Shown: positions 35,567 to 44,340 of the stretch, piece by piece
How the letters are laid out: every line of letters starts with the position of its first letter
How positions within the stretch are numbered: position 1 is the stretch's first letter
Assembly: GCA_035452965.1 (NCBI GenBank)
Contig: DAOTCE010000013.1
Coordinates: 62,001-126,000 of the forward strand
Origin: Candidatus Paceibacterota bacterium
GTDB lineage: Bacteria > Verrucomicrobiota > Verrucomicrobiia > Limisphaerales > UBA8199
Length of the DNA stretch: 64,000 bases
Direction: 5' to 3'
The notes under the pieces: model-generated
The model's input: only the letters and a program-made list of their open reading frames with translations
Databases searched by the model: none
Told to the model about the DNA's origin: nothing
Position numbers and translations under genes: made by a program

Positions 35567-37842
35567 CGCCCCAGCCGGAAGCCCGGCGGCGAGTATTCCA
35601 GGCGCAGCCGGTGGTGGCCGGCGGCCAGCGGAATCGCGCGCAGGCAGTAATTGGCCGGCATTACCTCGTAGGCGGCTTGGGCGCTGCCCGACAGTCCGCG
35701 CGCCCGCCAGCCCTTCGCGTAGGTGTCCGTGATGAGCAGCAGGCAGGGCGTTTTCGCCTCCGCTTCAATGGTCAAGTGGTCCGTGGAGGAATCCAGCAGC
35801 GTGACCGTGCCGGGATCGGCGGAAGGCTGGGGCTCGGGTCTCGGCGCGGCTTCGAGGATGACTTCTTCGCGGGGGTCGAAGGTGGCGTTGGTCAGAGCTG
35901 CGAAGAGGGCGTCCCGCTGCGAGATTACCCGGCATCGGGATATCAAATGCAACTGGGCCATGGCGTTGGTGGACGGATAGACGGCAGTCCTGTTCTGCTC
36001 CGGCACAAACGTGAAGCGGAGGCGCAGCATCGAGTACAGGCAGTGGCCGCGCGAGAAGGCAAGGTATTGGGACGCCTGGTTTGGATCCCGATCTTGCGTC
36101 AGCGCCATCAGCTCGGCGTAACGTCGCAGCGCGCCGGGATCGTAGCCCCAAATGTCTTTGGCCCCTGTGCTCAAAGCGCTGTTGGATGAACCCGCCAGGT
36201 TGAGTATCCGGTAATCGCCCGGGCGATCCGCCAGCACCTGTCTTACCGCCGTGTCCGCGGCCTCACTCAAGGCAAAGCGATCCAGCGAGCTTCGCCCGAA
36301 CCAGAACAGCTCGGCCACCGCCAGCAACACCAGCAGCCAGGGCGCGCGCCGCCAGGCGCCGGCCGCAAACAGCGCGCCTGCCACCACGGCGAGCGTGGCT
36401 GCCCCCAGGAGAAGGCTCGCCGAGGCTTGCGCGCCTGCCTGCCCCACAAAGGCCGGATCGCTGTAGGCTCCTGCCGGCAGATAAACCTCATGGGTGTTCT
36501 GGACGGCCAGCATGATCTTGTGCCATGTGGTTTCAGCCGGAGCGGCGGCCGCGCCGAATTCGTGCAGCCAGAGACCGCCCCCCGCCAACAGGACGGCGCC
36601 GCCGGCCAGGGCGACGCCGAACGCGCGCGGCAGGCGCCGGCCGCTGAGCAGCAGGTCGAGCCCGATGGCGGCCAGCAGCGCAAGAAACAGAGAGGCGAGG
36701 AAGATGAACTTCGAGCTGCCGCGGAACTTGTCGAAGCCCGGAACCCACTGGTAGAGAAGCTTGAACAGGGGAGTGTGCGCGCCCAGCGCCAGCACAAACA
36801 GGACCACGACCATCAGCGCCGCGAAGCGCCGCCGCTGCCCGCCACCCCATACGGCGCCGGCCACAGCCAGCGCCAGCCCTGTCACGCTCACAAACAAGGA
36901 CATCTCCCACAGATAACAGCGGCCCCAGTAGGGAAGGCTCTTCATGTCCCCAAAGAACTTTGGCGCCAACAGCGTCAGGAAGTTCTCCGGCGGGAAGGAA
37001 AACATCGCCGCGAAATCATACGTCAGTCCGGCGCTCCGGATCGTCTCACCCGATTCTTCCAGGCCAGCCCACAGTTGCACCGCGCTCAAGCCCGCCCCGC
37101 CCACGATGATCCCGGCCAAGCCAAGCAGGAACCGCGTTCGCCCCCGGGCCTTCCAACCGCACAGCGCGCCGTAGATTCCCGCCGCCACGCCGGTGTAGAA
37201 GACGTATTGCGGATGGCCGGCCAGCACCTGCATCGCCACGGCGAACATCCCCAGCAAGCTCCAGCCGACCGAAGGCTTGGCGAACAGGCCGTCAATGGCC
37301 AGGAACACCAGCGGCGCCCACACCAGCGTGCACAGGTTCGGCAGGTGCCCCGCGTAAATATGCAGGAAGTGCGCGCCGCAGAACATGAACATCACCGCCG
37401 CCAGGAAGCACGCCAGCGGATGCAGACGGCGATGCGCGGTCCACAGGTAAGCGAATGCGCCGCCCAGGAAGACGTGCAGGGCAATGCTCCAGTTGATGGC
37501 TTGCGCCACCGGCAGGATCAGGAATAACGCGTTGCCGGGGTAGAGCAGGGCGGACTGGAAGCCGCCGAAGTAGGGCGCGCCGGAGAATAGATGGGGATTC
37601 CACAGCGCCAGGTTGCCGCTGCGCAACTCGCCAAAGCCGAACGCCCGCCAGTGCAGGAACTGACTGAAGACATCCGTGCCGCGGCTGGAGAGCACCTTGT
37701 CTCCCGGAGAGAAGAGCACGTCGCCAAACATCGCCAGCGTAAGCGCTCCAAGCGCCGCCAGCGCCATCAGCAACGAACCCGGCGTGTGGCCGTCGCCTGG
37801 CGCCGTACTGTCAGCAAAAGCCGGGGGGTCAAAATCGGCCAT
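35479..37842 (-). CDS. YfhO family polytopic membrane protein
   Basis: 787 residues from ATG 37842 (ATG 37899 is possible). Twelve or more membrane helices are followed by a soluble C-terminal domain. The early block DVLFSPGDKVLSSRGTDVFS, the block ALWNPHLFSGAPYFGGFQSA and AHFLHIYAGHLPNL are characteristic of YfhO-type proteins. The C-terminal stretch LLITDTYAKGWRA also recurs in that family, usually as YYPGWKA. YfhO in Bacillus takes part in glycosylation of lipoteichoic acid; in Gram-negative relatives the role is unknown but is thought to be a GT-C-type sugar transfer. It is followed by the ArnT-like gene, which suggests a shared envelope glycan pathway. Confidence 0.87.
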   Translation of the reverse strand: MADFDPPAFADSTAPGDGHTPGSLLMALAALGALTLAMFGDVLFSPGDKVLSSRGTDVFSQFLHWRAFGFGELRSGNLALWNPHLFSGAPYFGGFQSALLYPGNALFLILPVAQAINWSIALHVFLGGAFAYLWTAHRRLHPLACFLAAVMFMFCGAHFLHIYAGHLPNLCTLVWAPLVFLAIDGLFAKPSVGWSLLGMFAVAMQVLAGHPQYVFYTGVAAGIYGALCGWKARGRTRFLLGLAGIIVGGAGLSAVQLWAGLEESGETIRSAGLTYDFAAMFSFPPENFLTLLAPKFFGDMKSLPYWGRCYLWEMSLFVSVTGLALAVAGAVWGGGQRRRFAALMVVVLFVLALGAHTPLFKLLYQWVPGFDKFRGSSKFIFLASLFLALLAAIGLDLLLSGRRLPRAFGVALAGGAVLLAGGGLWLHEFGAAAAPAETTWHKIMLAVQNTHEVYLPAGAYSDPAFVGQAGAQASASLLLGAATLAVVAGALFAAGAWRRAPWLLVLLAVAELFWFGRSSLDRFALSEAADTAVRQVLADRPGDYRILNLAGSSNSALSTGAKDIWGYDPGALRRYAELMALTQDRDPNQASQYLAFSRGHCLYSMLRLRFTFVPEQNRTAVYPSTNAMAQLHLISRCRVISQRDALFAALTNATFDPREEVILEAAPRPEPQPSADPGTVTLLDSSTDHLTIEAEAKTPCLLLITDTYAKGWRARGLSGSAQAAYEVMPANYCLRAIPLAAGHHRLRLEYSPPGFRLGRWVSALSLLACLGLAGWCRLGSSLTRLRS

Positions 37843-37966
37843 TGGGCGAATCCGCTGCCGTTGGATGCAAAATATCTGCAACGGCCCGAGCTTGACCAAC
37901 GGTCGGCTGAAAAGCCAGCACGCTCTGCTTCATTCCCCAGCTCCTATTCTACTCCGGTCGGCGGTG

Positions 37967-38488
37967 TCAGCCCTTCACATCAGTTGCTTTGAACGCTTCG
38001 TGGAAGACAACCTTTCCCTGCGGAGTGTGGCCATCAAAAGACAGAGCGAAGAAGACCTCCGGCGGGTCGCCTGCAACCACAAGTCCGGGCATGTTGGCAA
38101 ACCCGAATTTCCGGTAGTAGCCAGGATGGCCCACGAGACAACATCCCCGGGCATCCATGTTCTTCAATCGTGACAAGCCTTCCTTGATCAGGGCTTGGCC
38201 AATGCCTTGCTTCTGGCAGGCCGGCAACACCGAAACCGGTCCCAGGCCATACCAGTCTCGGGTGCCGTCGGAGATGCGCACCGGAGAGAAAGCAATATGC
38301 CCAACCACCCGGCCATCCGCTTCTGCGACGAGCGATAGCGTGAGGGCCTTGGCCGCACGCAGCGCCGCGATAATGAACTGCTCGGTGTGCTGGCTGACCT
38401 CCAAGGTCTTGAACGCGGCGATGGTGACCTCCGCAATCGTGTTTGCATCAGCATCGGTTTCGCTCCTGATAGTAATCTTAGGGTGCAT
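37967..38488 (-). CDS. GNAT family N-acetyltransferase (YhbS-like)
   Basis: 173 residues with the GNAT fold. The acetyl-CoA binding motif A is GPVSVLPACQKQGIGQALIK, with the Q/R-x-x-G-x-G/A signature. VVGHIAFSPVRI precedes it and LVGHPGYYRKFGFAN follows; the last block is typical of the YhbS subgroup. These enzymes transfer an acetyl group from acetyl-CoA to an amine of a small molecule or protein; the YhbS substrate is unsettled. Start at ATG 38488. It lies on the same strand as the YfhO gene, 124 bases upstream of its start, so co-transcription is possible but not required. Confidence 0.9.
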   Translation of the reverse strand: MHPKITIRSETDADANTIAEVTIAAFKTLEVSQHTEQFIIAALRAAKALTLSLVAEADGRVVGHIAFSPVRISDGTRDWYGLGPVSVLPACQKQGIGQALIKEGLSRLKNMDARGCCLVGHPGYYRKFGFANMPGLVVAGDPPEVFFALSFDGHTPQGKVVFHEAFKATDVKG

Positions 38489-38794
38489 TCGTTTCGTGTT
38501 TCCCTTACAGGGCCGGCCAGGGCCTGCTCAGCAATTCGGGCGCATGCTGAACCACTGAACTTCGATAAGCAAGACGTGCAGCACGCCCCCCCGGCGCTTT
38601 CGGCGAAAGCGGCTACCTTCGCTGAGGGTTGGCGGGGCCGCAGCCCTTTGGTGGTTGAGGCTTGAGGGTTTAAGGCTCAGGGACGGAAGGGACGATTGGG
38701 ACGGAGGAGACAAGGGGGGCGGTGTTCTGGTCAATGTCCGGCTTACTATTTTCGATGCCGCCTTCCCCGGCATCGGAGCTACATTCCGCCAGCT
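38489..38794. other. Intergenic region with a repeat fragment
   Basis: About 300 bases between divergent genes. It holds a partial family A element (38593-38613) and otherwise nothing recognisable. Confidence 0.45.
38593..38613 (+). repeat. Partial family A element (second hairpin only)
   Basis: GGCGCTTTCGGCGAAAGCGG matches the second hairpin of the full-length copies. It is followed by CTGAGGGTTGGCGGGGCCGC, a rearranged order of element parts. Confidence 0.5.
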
Positions 38795-39001
38795 ATGAAA
38801 TACCTGTTGAGAACCGGACTGATTTTCCTGCTGGCGCCTGTTCTGTTGTTCTGCGCCTTCGGGTTCCTCGCCACTTTCGAGCCCAGCTCCCCCGCTGCAC
38901 AATGGGCCTGGCGCCTCATCTACTGTGCTGCCGCTTCGCTCGCCACACTTGCCTCCATGAGACTCTGGCGAGCCACGTCCGCTCTGCCGCCGAGGCCATA
39001 G
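38795..39001 (+). CDS. Small two-helix membrane protein
   Basis: 68 residues starting MKYLLRTGLIFLLAPVLLFC. The first hydrophobic helix is followed by a short loop (FEPSSPAAQ) and a second helix (WAWRLIYCAAASLATLASM), ending in a basic, proline-rich tail. The frame is open upstream to 38696, but that part is not protein-like. It precedes the HTH gene by 106 bases on the same strand. I do not recognise the family. The two helices and basic tail are compatible with a small inner-membrane protein. Because it is so short, chance coding cannot be ruled out. Confidence 0.45.
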   Translation: MKYLLRTGLIFLLAPVLLFCAFGFLATFEPSSPAAQWAWRLIYCAAASLATLASMRLWRATSALPPRP

Positions 39002-39057
39002 CCCCCACAAATGCCTCCGGGCAAAGGACTCCCTCTTCTCGGTCAGTATCCAAAGTG

Positions 39058-39102
39058 TGTTCATTTTGTTCTTGTGTGTTCTGTATTGTTCTATATTGTA
39101 TC
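39058..39102 (+). promoter_or_regulatory. Array of phased TGTTC boxes upstream of the HTH gene
   Basis: TGTTC begins at 39058, 39067, 39077 and 39087, with a weaker TGTATC at 39097. Spacings are 9, 10, 10 and 10 bases, close to one helical turn. The tract is AT-rich against a GC-rich background and ends 6 bases before the ATG at 39108. A TATATT at 39092-39097 could be a -10 element, so a protein bound here could control or cover the promoter. Confidence 0.65.
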
Positions 39103-39107
39103 AGTAT

Positions 39108-39416
39108 ATGGAACAGGAAGAATCGCTGCCCAGCCCGCAGCAGTTGCAGGCCGAGGCACAGAAGGAGCCGCGACGGCGTGGCTTGGAAGACTATCACGAG
39201 ACGATCCGGGTTCTTAAGGAGGAGAAGGGATTCTCGCTAAGGGAGATTGCAGCCTGGTTGCGGGAGCGAGGACTGATTGCTGACCATAATGCAGTCTGGC
39301 GCGCCTATTCGAAGGGAATGCACGGCGGCAGTGCTTCGAACATATCAAAACAAAGCGAACGATACGAACAATACCGCAGATCGGATGAGGCTATGCCGTG
39401 GTTAAGGGAGGCATAG
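39108..39416 (+). CDS. Small helix-turn-helix DNA-binding protein
   Basis: 102 residues from ATG 39108; the frame is open back to 39057 through the box array, but MEQEESL is the sensible start. After an acidic, Gln-rich N-terminus, residues about 27-68 read DYHETIRVLKEEKGFSLREI, then AAWLRERGLIADHNAVWRAY. This is a clear helix-turn-helix reminiscent of plasmid- and transfer-associated regulators, in which a short helix, a turn (ERGL) and a recognition helix (HNAVWRAYSK) follow each other. The C-terminus is polar and may be disordered. Five phased TGTTC-type boxes precede the gene. A second array in the opposite orientation lies in its last 80 bases. Autoregulation or a nucleoprotein-complex role is inferred. 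Confidence 0.65.
   Translation: MEQEESLPSPQQLQAEAQKEPRRRGLEDYHETIRVLKEEKGFSLREIAAWLRERGLIADHNAVWRAYSKGMHGGSASNISKQSERYEQYRRSDEAMPWLREA
39338..39370 (-). promoter_or_regulatory. Second phased box array, inverted, inside the HTH gene's 3' end
   Basis: On the plus strand the boxes read GAACA (39338), AAACA (39348), GAACG (39357) and GAACA (39366). On the minus strand these are TGTTC, TGTTT, CGTTC and TGTTC. Spacings are 10, 9 and 9 bases. Together with the array at 39058-39102 they flank the gene in inverted orientation. They lie in coding sequence, so part of the pattern could be chance. Confidence 0.45.
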
Positions 39417-39516
39417 GCCTCTACTGAGCAGCAGATTGCCCGGATTCCGTCCCTGGAGCCCCGGTTTGTCCGTCCCTCGCAACCGATGATGGGCCATGGC
39501 TCCGCAGCCGGAGGCC

Positions 39517-40572
39517 TCAGCAGATGCGCGGCAGCTGTTCGCCGCTGGACATGTCGAGTATGCGTTGGGCGCCGATGGCGCTTTTGAGGAGGACCTTGGG
39601 GGAACGTTGATCGGTCGCTTTGCCAATCCGGCAGGCGCCGGGGCTGGCCGGGTGCGCGCGCAGGATGGCCAGGGCGCGTTCGGCGTCCCGTTCCGGCACA
39701 AAGGCGGCAAACCGGCCTTCGCAGGCGACCTGCAGCGGGTCAAGGCCCAGGATTTCGCAGGCGGCGCGGACATCTTCGCGGACGGGAATGAGCTTCTCCT
39801 CGACCTGCAAGGCAAAGCCGGCGGACTCGGTGATTTCGTTCAGAACACTGGTCAGCCCGCCGCGGGTTAGGTCGCGCAGGCAGTGGAGCTCGATGCCCGC
39901 CCGAAGGAGCTGCAAGACCGGCTCCGCCAGCGGGGCGGAGTCGCTCTCGATGGCGCTCTCGAACTCCAATCCTTCGCGGACAGCCATGATCGCCATGCCG
40001 TGCCGGCCCACGTCGCCGTTGACGAGGATGGCGTCGCCGGGCTGGACGCTTTGCGGGCCGATTTTGAGCTGGTGCTCGAGGAGGCCCACCCCGGCGGTAT
40101 TGATGAACAGGCCGTCACCTTTGCCTTTGTCCACGACTTTGGTGTCGCCGGTAACGATCTGCACGCCGGCCTGTTGAGCGGCGTGTTGCATGGAGGAGAC
40201 GATCTTCCACAGCGTCTCCATCGGCAGGCCCTCCTCGATGATGAAGGCGGCGCTGAGGTAGAGCGGGCGCGCCCCCGCCATCGCGAGGTCGTTGACCGTC
40301 CCGTGCACGGCCAGGGAACCGAGGTCGCCGCCGGGGAAGAAGAGGGGGCGCACGACGTAAGAGTCCGTGGTGAAAGCGACACGCTGGCCGCCGATCTCGA
40401 GCACGGTGGCGTCATGCTGCGCTTCGACCAGGGGATTGTGGAAGGCGGGCAGGAACAGCTTGCCGATGAGCTGGTGCATCAGTTTGCCGCCGCCGCCGTG
40501 CGCGAGCAGCACGCGCGGGTAGTCCTGGATCGGGAACGGGCAGGAGAGGGTGAAGTCGCGGGGGGTAGTCAT
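39517..40572 (-). CDS. hypE: HypE, carbamoyl-dehydratase for [NiFe]-hydrogenase cyanide ligand synthesis
   Basis: 351 residues with the AIR-synthase/PurM-like ATP-binding fold (LLAHGGGGKLMHQLIGKLF; DSYVVRPLFFPGGDLGSLAV; GDTKVVDKG). The C-terminus ends GEQLPRIC; the terminal cysteine is the residue that receives the carbamoyl group from HypF and is dehydrated to thiocyanate using ATP. The cyano group then passes to the iron held by HypC and HypD. Length and the terminal PRIC are exactly those of the family. The start codon overlaps the stop of hypD by 4 bases, so the genes are translationally coupled. No hypF, hypA, hypB or hydrogenase subunit gene is in the window. Confidence 0.97.
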   Translation of the reverse strand: MTTPRDFTLSCPFPIQDYPRVLLAHGGGGKLMHQLIGKLFLPAFHNPLVEAQHDATVLEIGGQRVAFTTDSYVVRPLFFPGGDLGSLAVHGTVNDLAMAGARPLYLSAAFIIEEGLPMETLWKIVSSMQHAAQQAGVQIVTGDTKVVDKGKGDGLFINTAGVGLLEHQLKIGPQSVQPGDAILVNGDVGRHGMAIMAVREGLEFESAIESDSAPLAEPVLQLLRAGIELHCLRDLTRGGLTSVLNEITESAGFALQVEEKLIPVREDVRAACEILGLDPLQVACEGRFAAFVPERDAERALAILRAHPASPGACRIGKATDQRSPKVLLKSAIGAQRILDMSSGEQLPRIC

Positions 40573-41657
40573 GGTTCACGGCGGTAGCGGTAGTAGGCGG
40601 CGCAGGCGCCTTCGGAGGAGACCATGGTCGCGCCGAGAGGATGTTCCGGGGTGCAGCGCGTGCCGAAGGCGGGGCATTCGTGGGGCTTGATCTTGCCCTG
40701 CAATACCAGCCCGCTGAGGCACTCGGTGGGCTCCTCGACGCGCAGGCCGGCCACGCCGAACTTGCGCTCCGCGTCGAACGCCCGGTATGCCTCGCTCAGG
40801 CCCAGGCCGCTTTGGGGGATTTCGCCAATGCCGCGCCACTTGCGCGGGGTGACCTGGAACACCTGGCGGATCAGCTGCTGCGCGGGCTGGTTGCCCGCCT
40901 GGTGCACCGCGCGGCTGTATTGGTTTTCCACGACCGCCCGGCCGCTTTCCAACTGCCGCACACACATCAGCACGCCTTGCAGGATATCCAGCGGCTCGAA
41001 CCCGGTCACGACAATGGGGACGTGGTGCTTTGCGGCGATGGGAATGTATTCCTCCCAGCCCATGACGGCGCAAACGTGGCCGGCGGCCAGAAAACCCTGC
41101 ACGCGGCGGTCTGGCGCGCTCAGAATCCCCTCCATAGCGGGAGGCACCAATACGTGCGACACGAGCAGGGAGAAATTCTGGAGCCCTTTTTGGGCCGCCT
41201 GATAGACGGCCATCGCGGTGGCGGGGGCGGTGGTCTCGAAGCCTACGGCAAAGAAGACCACTTCGCGGGCCGGGTTTTGCTCGGCCAGCTTTACGGCGTC
41301 GAGCGGGGAGTAGGTGATGCGCACATCGCCGCCGCCGGCTTTGATGGACAGCAAGTCGGCAGCGCTGCCCGGCACGCGCAGCATGTCCCCAAACGAGCAG
41401 AAGATCACCTCGGGCCGGGCGGCAATCTCCAGCGCCTTGTCAATGAGCTCGAGCGGCGTGACGCAGACCGGGCAGCCGGGGCCGTGAATGAGCGTGATTT
41501 GCCGGGGCAACAGCTCGTCTATGCCGAACTTGACGATGGCGTGGGTCTGGCCGCCGCAGACTTCCATGAGCGACCACGGGCGCGTGGTGATGCGGGCGAT
41601 CTCGCGCGCGAGCTTGTGCGCGCCCTCGGCGTCGCGATATTCGTCGAGGTATTTCAT
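40569..41657 (-). CDS. hypD: HypD, iron-sulfur scaffold for the hydrogenase Fe(CN)2CO unit
   Basis: 362 residues, normal for HypD. Recognisable blocks are MEVCGGQTHAIVKFGIDELL (with the conserved Cys), HGPGCPVCVTP, FCSFGDMLRVPGS, FFAVGFETTAPATA, GFEPLDILQG and CPAFGTRCTPEHPLGATMVS, followed by EGACAAYYRY. HypD carries a [4Fe-4S] cluster and, together with HypC, holds the iron on which the two cyanides and one carbon monoxide are assembled for [NiFe]-hydrogenase. It overlaps hypC by 4 bases upstream and hypE by 4 bases downstream, giving a tight hypC-hypD-hypE operon. ATG 41657 is the start. Confidence 0.97.
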   Translation of the reverse strand: MKYLDEYRDAEGAHKLAREIARITTRPWSLMEVCGGQTHAIVKFGIDELLPRQITLIHGPGCPVCVTPLELIDKALEIAARPEVIFCSFGDMLRVPGSAADLLSIKAGGGDVRITYSPLDAVKLAEQNPAREVVFFAVGFETTAPATAMAVYQAAQKGLQNFSLLVSHVLVPPAMEGILSAPDRRVQGFLAAGHVCAVMGWEEYIPIAAKHHVPIVVTGFEPLDILQGVLMCVRQLESGRAVVENQYSRAVHQAGNQPAQQLIRQVFQVTPRKWRGIGEIPQSGLGLSEAYRAFDAERKFGVAGLRVEEPTECLSGLVLQGKIKPHECPAFGTRCTPEHPLGATMVSSEGACAAYYRYRREP

Positions 41658-41947
41658 TGCGCCGGGGGGCCGGTGGCCGGCGCGGGCGGGCGGCCGGGCG
41701 CGCTTTCGTCCAACTCGCTCAGCTCCTGCATCTGGCGCAGGTACTCGAACACTTGTTTGGCCTCCTCTTCATCCACCCGGCTGAGGGCGAAGCCGACGTG
41801 GACGATGACGTAATCGCCGAGCTGGGCTTCGGGCACGTAGGCGAGGCTGACTTCCTTAAGGATGCCGCCAAAATCCACCTTGCCGGTTCGCAGCATCGGG
41901 TCTTCGCCGCTGATGCTGGTGATCTTACCTGGAATAGCCAGACACAT
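41654..41947 (-). CDS. hypC: HypC/HupF family hydrogenase assembly chaperone
   Basis: 97 residues from ATG 41947, giving the diagnostic N-terminus MCLAIPGKI. The second residue, Cys2, coordinates the iron in the HypC-HypD complex, so this start is firm. The beta-barrel core (TGKVDFGGILKEVSLAYVPE; GDYVIVHVGFALSRVDEEEA) is typical. HypC carries the Fe(CN)2CO precursor from HypD to the large hydrogenase subunit. The tail is longer and Pro-rich (PGRPPAPATGPPAQ) compared with the roughly 75-90 residues of most HypC proteins. First gene of the hypCDE operon. A potential promoter lies within the 210 bases between this gene and fpg. Confidence 0.95.
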   Translation of the reverse strand: MCLAIPGKITSISGEDPMLRTGKVDFGGILKEVSLAYVPEAQLGDYVIVHVGFALSRVDEEEAKQVFEYLRQMQELSELDESAPGRPPAPATGPPAQ

Positions 41948-42157
41948 TGCGGCAAGCCTACACTTAATCAGCCGGCGCGGCAATGTCGCCACTGGCAGAA
42001 CGGCCTGAGCCTGAGACCGTGAGCCGGGCGATCATCGCGCCGTTCGATTATGCGCGGGAGTCTGATTTGTGCCCGCGGCTGGCATTGCTTTGTTCCTCCC
42101 GCGCGCGATCAGCCGCCCCAGCGGGAACGGCATCCAGCCCGGCGAATGCCCTTCGTG

Positions 42158-43012
42158 TCAGGCGCGCTGGCAGCGGGAGCAATAGAAGGTGCTGCGGGCC
42201 GCCTGGACCCGGCGACTGATCGGGGTGCCGCACTTTGTGCAGGGGCGGCCCGCCCGGTCATAGACCCGCAAGCGCTCCTCGTAATAGTCCGGCGCGCCGG
42301 GTGCGCGGCCGAAATAGAACAGCCCATCGCGCGTGCCGTGGCCCGCGTAGTTCAGGGGGACGGTGCTGCCGCACGCAATGGCCTCGCGGAGCACGACGCG
42401 AAGGGCGCGCCAAAGCCGCCTGACCTGGGCTTTGGTCAGGCGCCGCGACGGCAGCGTTGGCGCAATGCCCGCGCGGAACAGGGCCTCGCTGGCATAGATG
42501 TTCCCCACGCCCGCGAGCAGGGATTGGTCGAGCAGTCTGACCTTGATCGGCTGCCTGGATCGGCGCAGCGCCTCGCCAAAACACTCCACTGTGAACTCCG
42601 CTCCCAGCGGCTCCGGCCCCAGTTTCTCCAGTCCCCGGAGGTCCAGTGTCAGCCGCCCGAAGTAGCGTGTGTCTTCGAAGACGAAGTTCTCCCGGCCCAA
42701 GCTCAGCACGGCAGCGGCGTGCCGGGGCAACCGCGCGGTGGCCGGCAACAAGTACATCCGCCCCGTCATGCCCAGGTGACCCACGAGGGTCAGCGGCGCG
42801 GCCCGGCGCGCCTGGCGCAGCTTGAATACGAGGTACTTGCCCCGGCGCGTCAGGCTGGTGAATGTCGCTCCGCGCACGGCCTGGGCGAACTCGCGGACGG
42901 ACAGGGGTGCCAGCACCTTGGCCCGGCGCACACGAACGGCTTGAATCGTCCGGCCATTCAGCAGCGGCGCCAGGTGGCGGACCAACACTTCAACTTCCGG
43001 CAATTCAGGCAC
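42158..43012 (-). CDS. mutM: Formamidopyrimidine-DNA glycosylase (Fpg/MutM)
   Basis: 284 residues starting at a GTG (43012) that gives MPELPEVEVLVRHLAPLL. Pro2 is the catalytic nucleophile and Glu3 the partner, so this start is required. LTRRGKYLVFKL contains the conserved lysine region, and ADQ-like LLDQSLLAGVGNIYASEALF is the helix-two-turn-helix. The C-terminal zinc finger is intact: CTKCGTPI then FYCSRCQ. The enzyme removes 8-oxoguanine and ring-opened purines from DNA and cuts the strand by beta,delta-elimination. It lies upstream of hypC on the same strand, but 210 bases separate the two genes and there is no functional link. Confidence 0.95.
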   Translation of the reverse strand: MPELPEVEVLVRHLAPLLNGRTIQAVRVRRAKVLAPLSVREFAQAVRGATFTSLTRRGKYLVFKLRQARRAAPLTLVGHLGMTGRMYLLPATARLPRHAAAVLSLGRENFVFEDTRYFGRLTLDLRGLEKLGPEPLGAEFTVECFGEALRRSRQPIKVRLLDQSLLAGVGNIYASEALFRAGIAPTLPSRRLTKAQVRRLWRALRVVLREAIACGSTVPLNYAGHGTRDGLFYFGRAPGAPDYYEERLRVYDRAGRPCTKCGTPISRRVQAARSTFYCSRCQRA

Positions 43013-43342
43013 AAATGGAAGCTAGCTGGATTGGAAGACGGACTCGATTCATTTGTGCGCCCGCAACTGCTTTCCGCCGTCACGAGTGCTGCGCATGGCC
43101 ACGGTCAATCGGCCCGAATAAATGGCACAAGCTCAATATTTACAGGGAGTTACGTAAATTATGGTCAGAGATGCCCCGGTTTCAGGCCTGCGCGGATATA
43201 AGTCGAGCAACGGCAGTGGGTTACGCGGAACCGCACCCGGGATGTCAAGGCTGTATCCACGGTGTGGATACGGCGTGCATACGGCGAGTATACGGTGAGA
43301 TTCCCGTGGAGAGGAGGGCTGAGCCTCGCTTGCGCCGCCGCC
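43013..43342. other. Intergenic region with a family C repeat
   Basis: 330 bases between fpg and the UDP-sugar decarboxylase gene. The only structure seen is the family C repeat at 43214-43298. Confidence 0.5.
43214..43298 (+). repeat. Family C repeat with degenerated GTGGATAC units
   Basis: Shares CAGTGGGTTACG and ATGTCAAGGCTGTATCCAC with 13431-13514. The following units (GTGTGGATAC, GCGTGCATAC, GCGAGTATAC) have diverged, unlike the identical units at the first copy. Confidence 0.65.
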
Positions 43343-44308
<966 letters not shown>

Positions 44309-44340
44309 AAGTGGTTTGACGTGTCGGTCTGCCGGGCACC

